Of a stretch of DNA of 64,000 nt, positions 62,263 through 64,000 are shown in pieces (position 1 is the first letter of the stretch; every line of letters starts with the position of its first letter). This DNA is from Marsupella aquatica (taxonomy: Eukaryota; Marchantiophyta), in assembly GCA_973895155.1 (NCBI GenBank), contig OZ316891.1:4898001-4962000 (forward strand), given 5' to 3'. The position numbers and the translations under genes are program-made. The notes beneath the pieces were generated by a model. It searched no databases. It was given only the letters and a program-made list of their open reading frames with translations, and was not told the DNA's origin.

Positions 62263-64000
62263 TTTAGAGATAGGGGTACCTTGTGAGCAGGGTAATGCAA
62301 ACCATCAATAAGTGTATAGTCTTTTTGGGAAAGCACACTTAATAAGTCCTTGTTTTTCCTTGGAAAACATTCCAAAAAGATTTTCTTCATGCCACTAGTA
62401 GTGTCAACTGCTATTTGAGAGTGATACAGCAGAACCTATATAAAAATGGTCCCGAGATGGACCATTACTGAGGATTGAGGTCAACCATATGTCCACCCGT
62501 GTATGCGGCGAGGCACATGGGAGACCATATAAGCATAATGGCCAACACAAAACCATTGGTAATCATTAGGAAAAGTTATGTTTGTCTGCCACAAATAGGC
62601 CTGCAATGCACTGACGCACGCCAAAAACAGGAATACTACAATGTGAGACACTATGACTCTACTGTCTTGCTCATCCCATAAAGTTATGATTGTATAAATG
62701 CCTCAGACCTTATGTTCACCATCATGATTGTATAAATTCATGGTGTGGCAGATTTTGATTCACCCAAATGCCCTTTTTCTACTTCCCTTCACCCGTTGCT
62801 ATACAATGAGCACTAGTGGCACAAACTTACTAATAAAGCCCAATGCAAAGTTGCTCTCAAAGCTACAATCTAGAGTGGACATAAAATGGGGATTGGGCAA
62901 AGATGACCATAACTGACATTGACTCTAAATAATGACAACTATATTTTTTTTACAAAAAATTTCTGGTCTTCATCTCTATCAGCTTAGTATAGTAGTATAT
63001 ATATGATATGTTACAAGTCAACACAAGGCCATGGTACCTATGAATGTCAACAAGCATGTTTCACCTAGCCAAGAGATTGCAGGGCTATTTTGTAAATTCT
63101 CAAATTCAAGGTTATATGGATAAATTGGGTAGCTTGTAGGTGATTTGGTGATTTCCCATAATTTTAGCTACTGTAGCTGGGATCCCCATTGAGGGCGCAC
63201 CTGCTGCACATGGAGAAAGACAGGGTCCATGCACACAAAAAAGTTGTCAAACCTTGACTGGCCCGTTTCAAAAATTGTTTGGTTAAGAAGGAAGGCAGTC
63301 AGGGGAAGCAAGGAACACGCATGGAACCCTAGTAGATACCCTGTTTTTCTATAGAACATGCTTTAGGCAGATCTAATAGTTGGTAAAACCCTTGTGGCAT
63401 ATCCAAGGATTTATGTTGGTTCCTTCAGGATCAAATCCAAGAATTGTAGGAACTGCATCAATCCTTGGAAATGCCACTAAAATATGACCGAAAGCAATTG
63501 TTAAATTATGCAAAATAATTAAAATGGGATGTTGTAACCTTAATATATGTATATCTTTATATAAGCTAATATAAACATTTTAACATTGATGATAGGCTCA
63601 ATGATAGGAAATTACATCAAACATTTTGTTTACAAATGAGGGTATTGAAATCAGGTACATATCACAAAAAACATGCTAAGTCAACCACCAAAGGGAGGTT
63701 ATTCAGCTTTTTACTAACCTGTCCCCCAAACTAGCTACCCAGTCAATATTACTAACGTGCCCCCAAACAAAATTAATTATCAACCCCTCCCCATTTCATA
63801 TTTGGGTTAGTATTATCTCATATACAGGTTCCCATTGTGATGTGGCAAGTCAATACTGGCTAGCCTTAACCTGCCTCGGTCCCCCTTCCCCGCTGCATTT
63901 TCCCAAGTAAAAATGAGGGCTGAAAGTATCGGGTTGTTGCGAGGGGAGTGGAGAAAAAAATGAGGCAAAAAATGACATGTTTTCATCTTTCCCAGACCTG
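62263..64000. other. AT-rich intergenic, no gene seen
   Basis: Only short frames without motifs are present on either strand. No tRNA, rRNA or clear repeat was identified up to the window end. Confidence 0.55.

Overview
The window looks like nuclear DNA of a land plant, most likely a non-seed plant (bryophyte, lycophyte or fern). Genes are split by GT..AG introns, intergenic DNA is AT-rich and full of repeats, TTTAGGG-type motifs occur, and the recognisable genes are plant-type. The non-seed placement is an inference: it rests on several retrotransposon copies with a restriction-like endonuclease (RLE) and on a DUF2064-type glycosyltransferase gene, neither of which I expect in typical seed plants.

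Layout. 1.9-5.8 kb (-): an unrecognised gene of about 12 exons; its middle is a tandem array of near-identical, phase-0, Pro/Ala-rich exons on a 200-bp period. 8.2-15.0 kb (+): a 5'-truncated RLE non-LTR retrotransposon (copy 1), split by a 4,734-bp insertion that carries an unrecognised coiled-coil ORF on the opposite strand. 16.1-18.7 and 25.8-29.2 kb (-): two 12-oxophytodienoate reductase (OPR) genes, five exons each, in a duplicated block. 19.6-23.6 kb (-): RLE retrotransposon copy 2, lying between them. 29.6-40.3 kb: no gene recognised; holds MITE-like foldback elements, tandem repeats and a GA-rich minisatellite. 40.3-43.4 kb (+): copy 3, a diverged, GC-rich RLE retrotransposon. 45.4-49.3 kb (+): an eight-exon PI-PLC-X-domain protein with a signal peptide and a C-terminal hydrophobic tail. 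49.4-50.4 kb: possible exons of an unrecognised gene. 53.1-55.3 kb (+): a six-exon DUF2064/TIGR04282-type glycosyltransferase. 56.2-57.2 kb: exon-like fragments, including a SWIM zinc finger. 58.7-59.8 kb (-): GDP-mannose 4,6-dehydratase with an uninterrupted coding region. 60.5-64 kb: minisatellite and AT-rich DNA.

The genes do not form an operon-like system. OPRs reduce oxylipin-type enones, GMD makes the GDP-fucose precursor, the PLC-X protein is probably a surface protein, and the DUF2064 protein is a predicted sugar transferase. The most unusual items are the exon-amplification gene, the RLE retrotransposon family with its nested insertion, the OPR pair (one copy has the flavin-site Thr changed to Ser, the other an earlier stop), and the very short upstream ORFs at two gene starts. 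Exon boundaries were derived by hand from splice signals, reading phase and homology; no transcript evidence was available.
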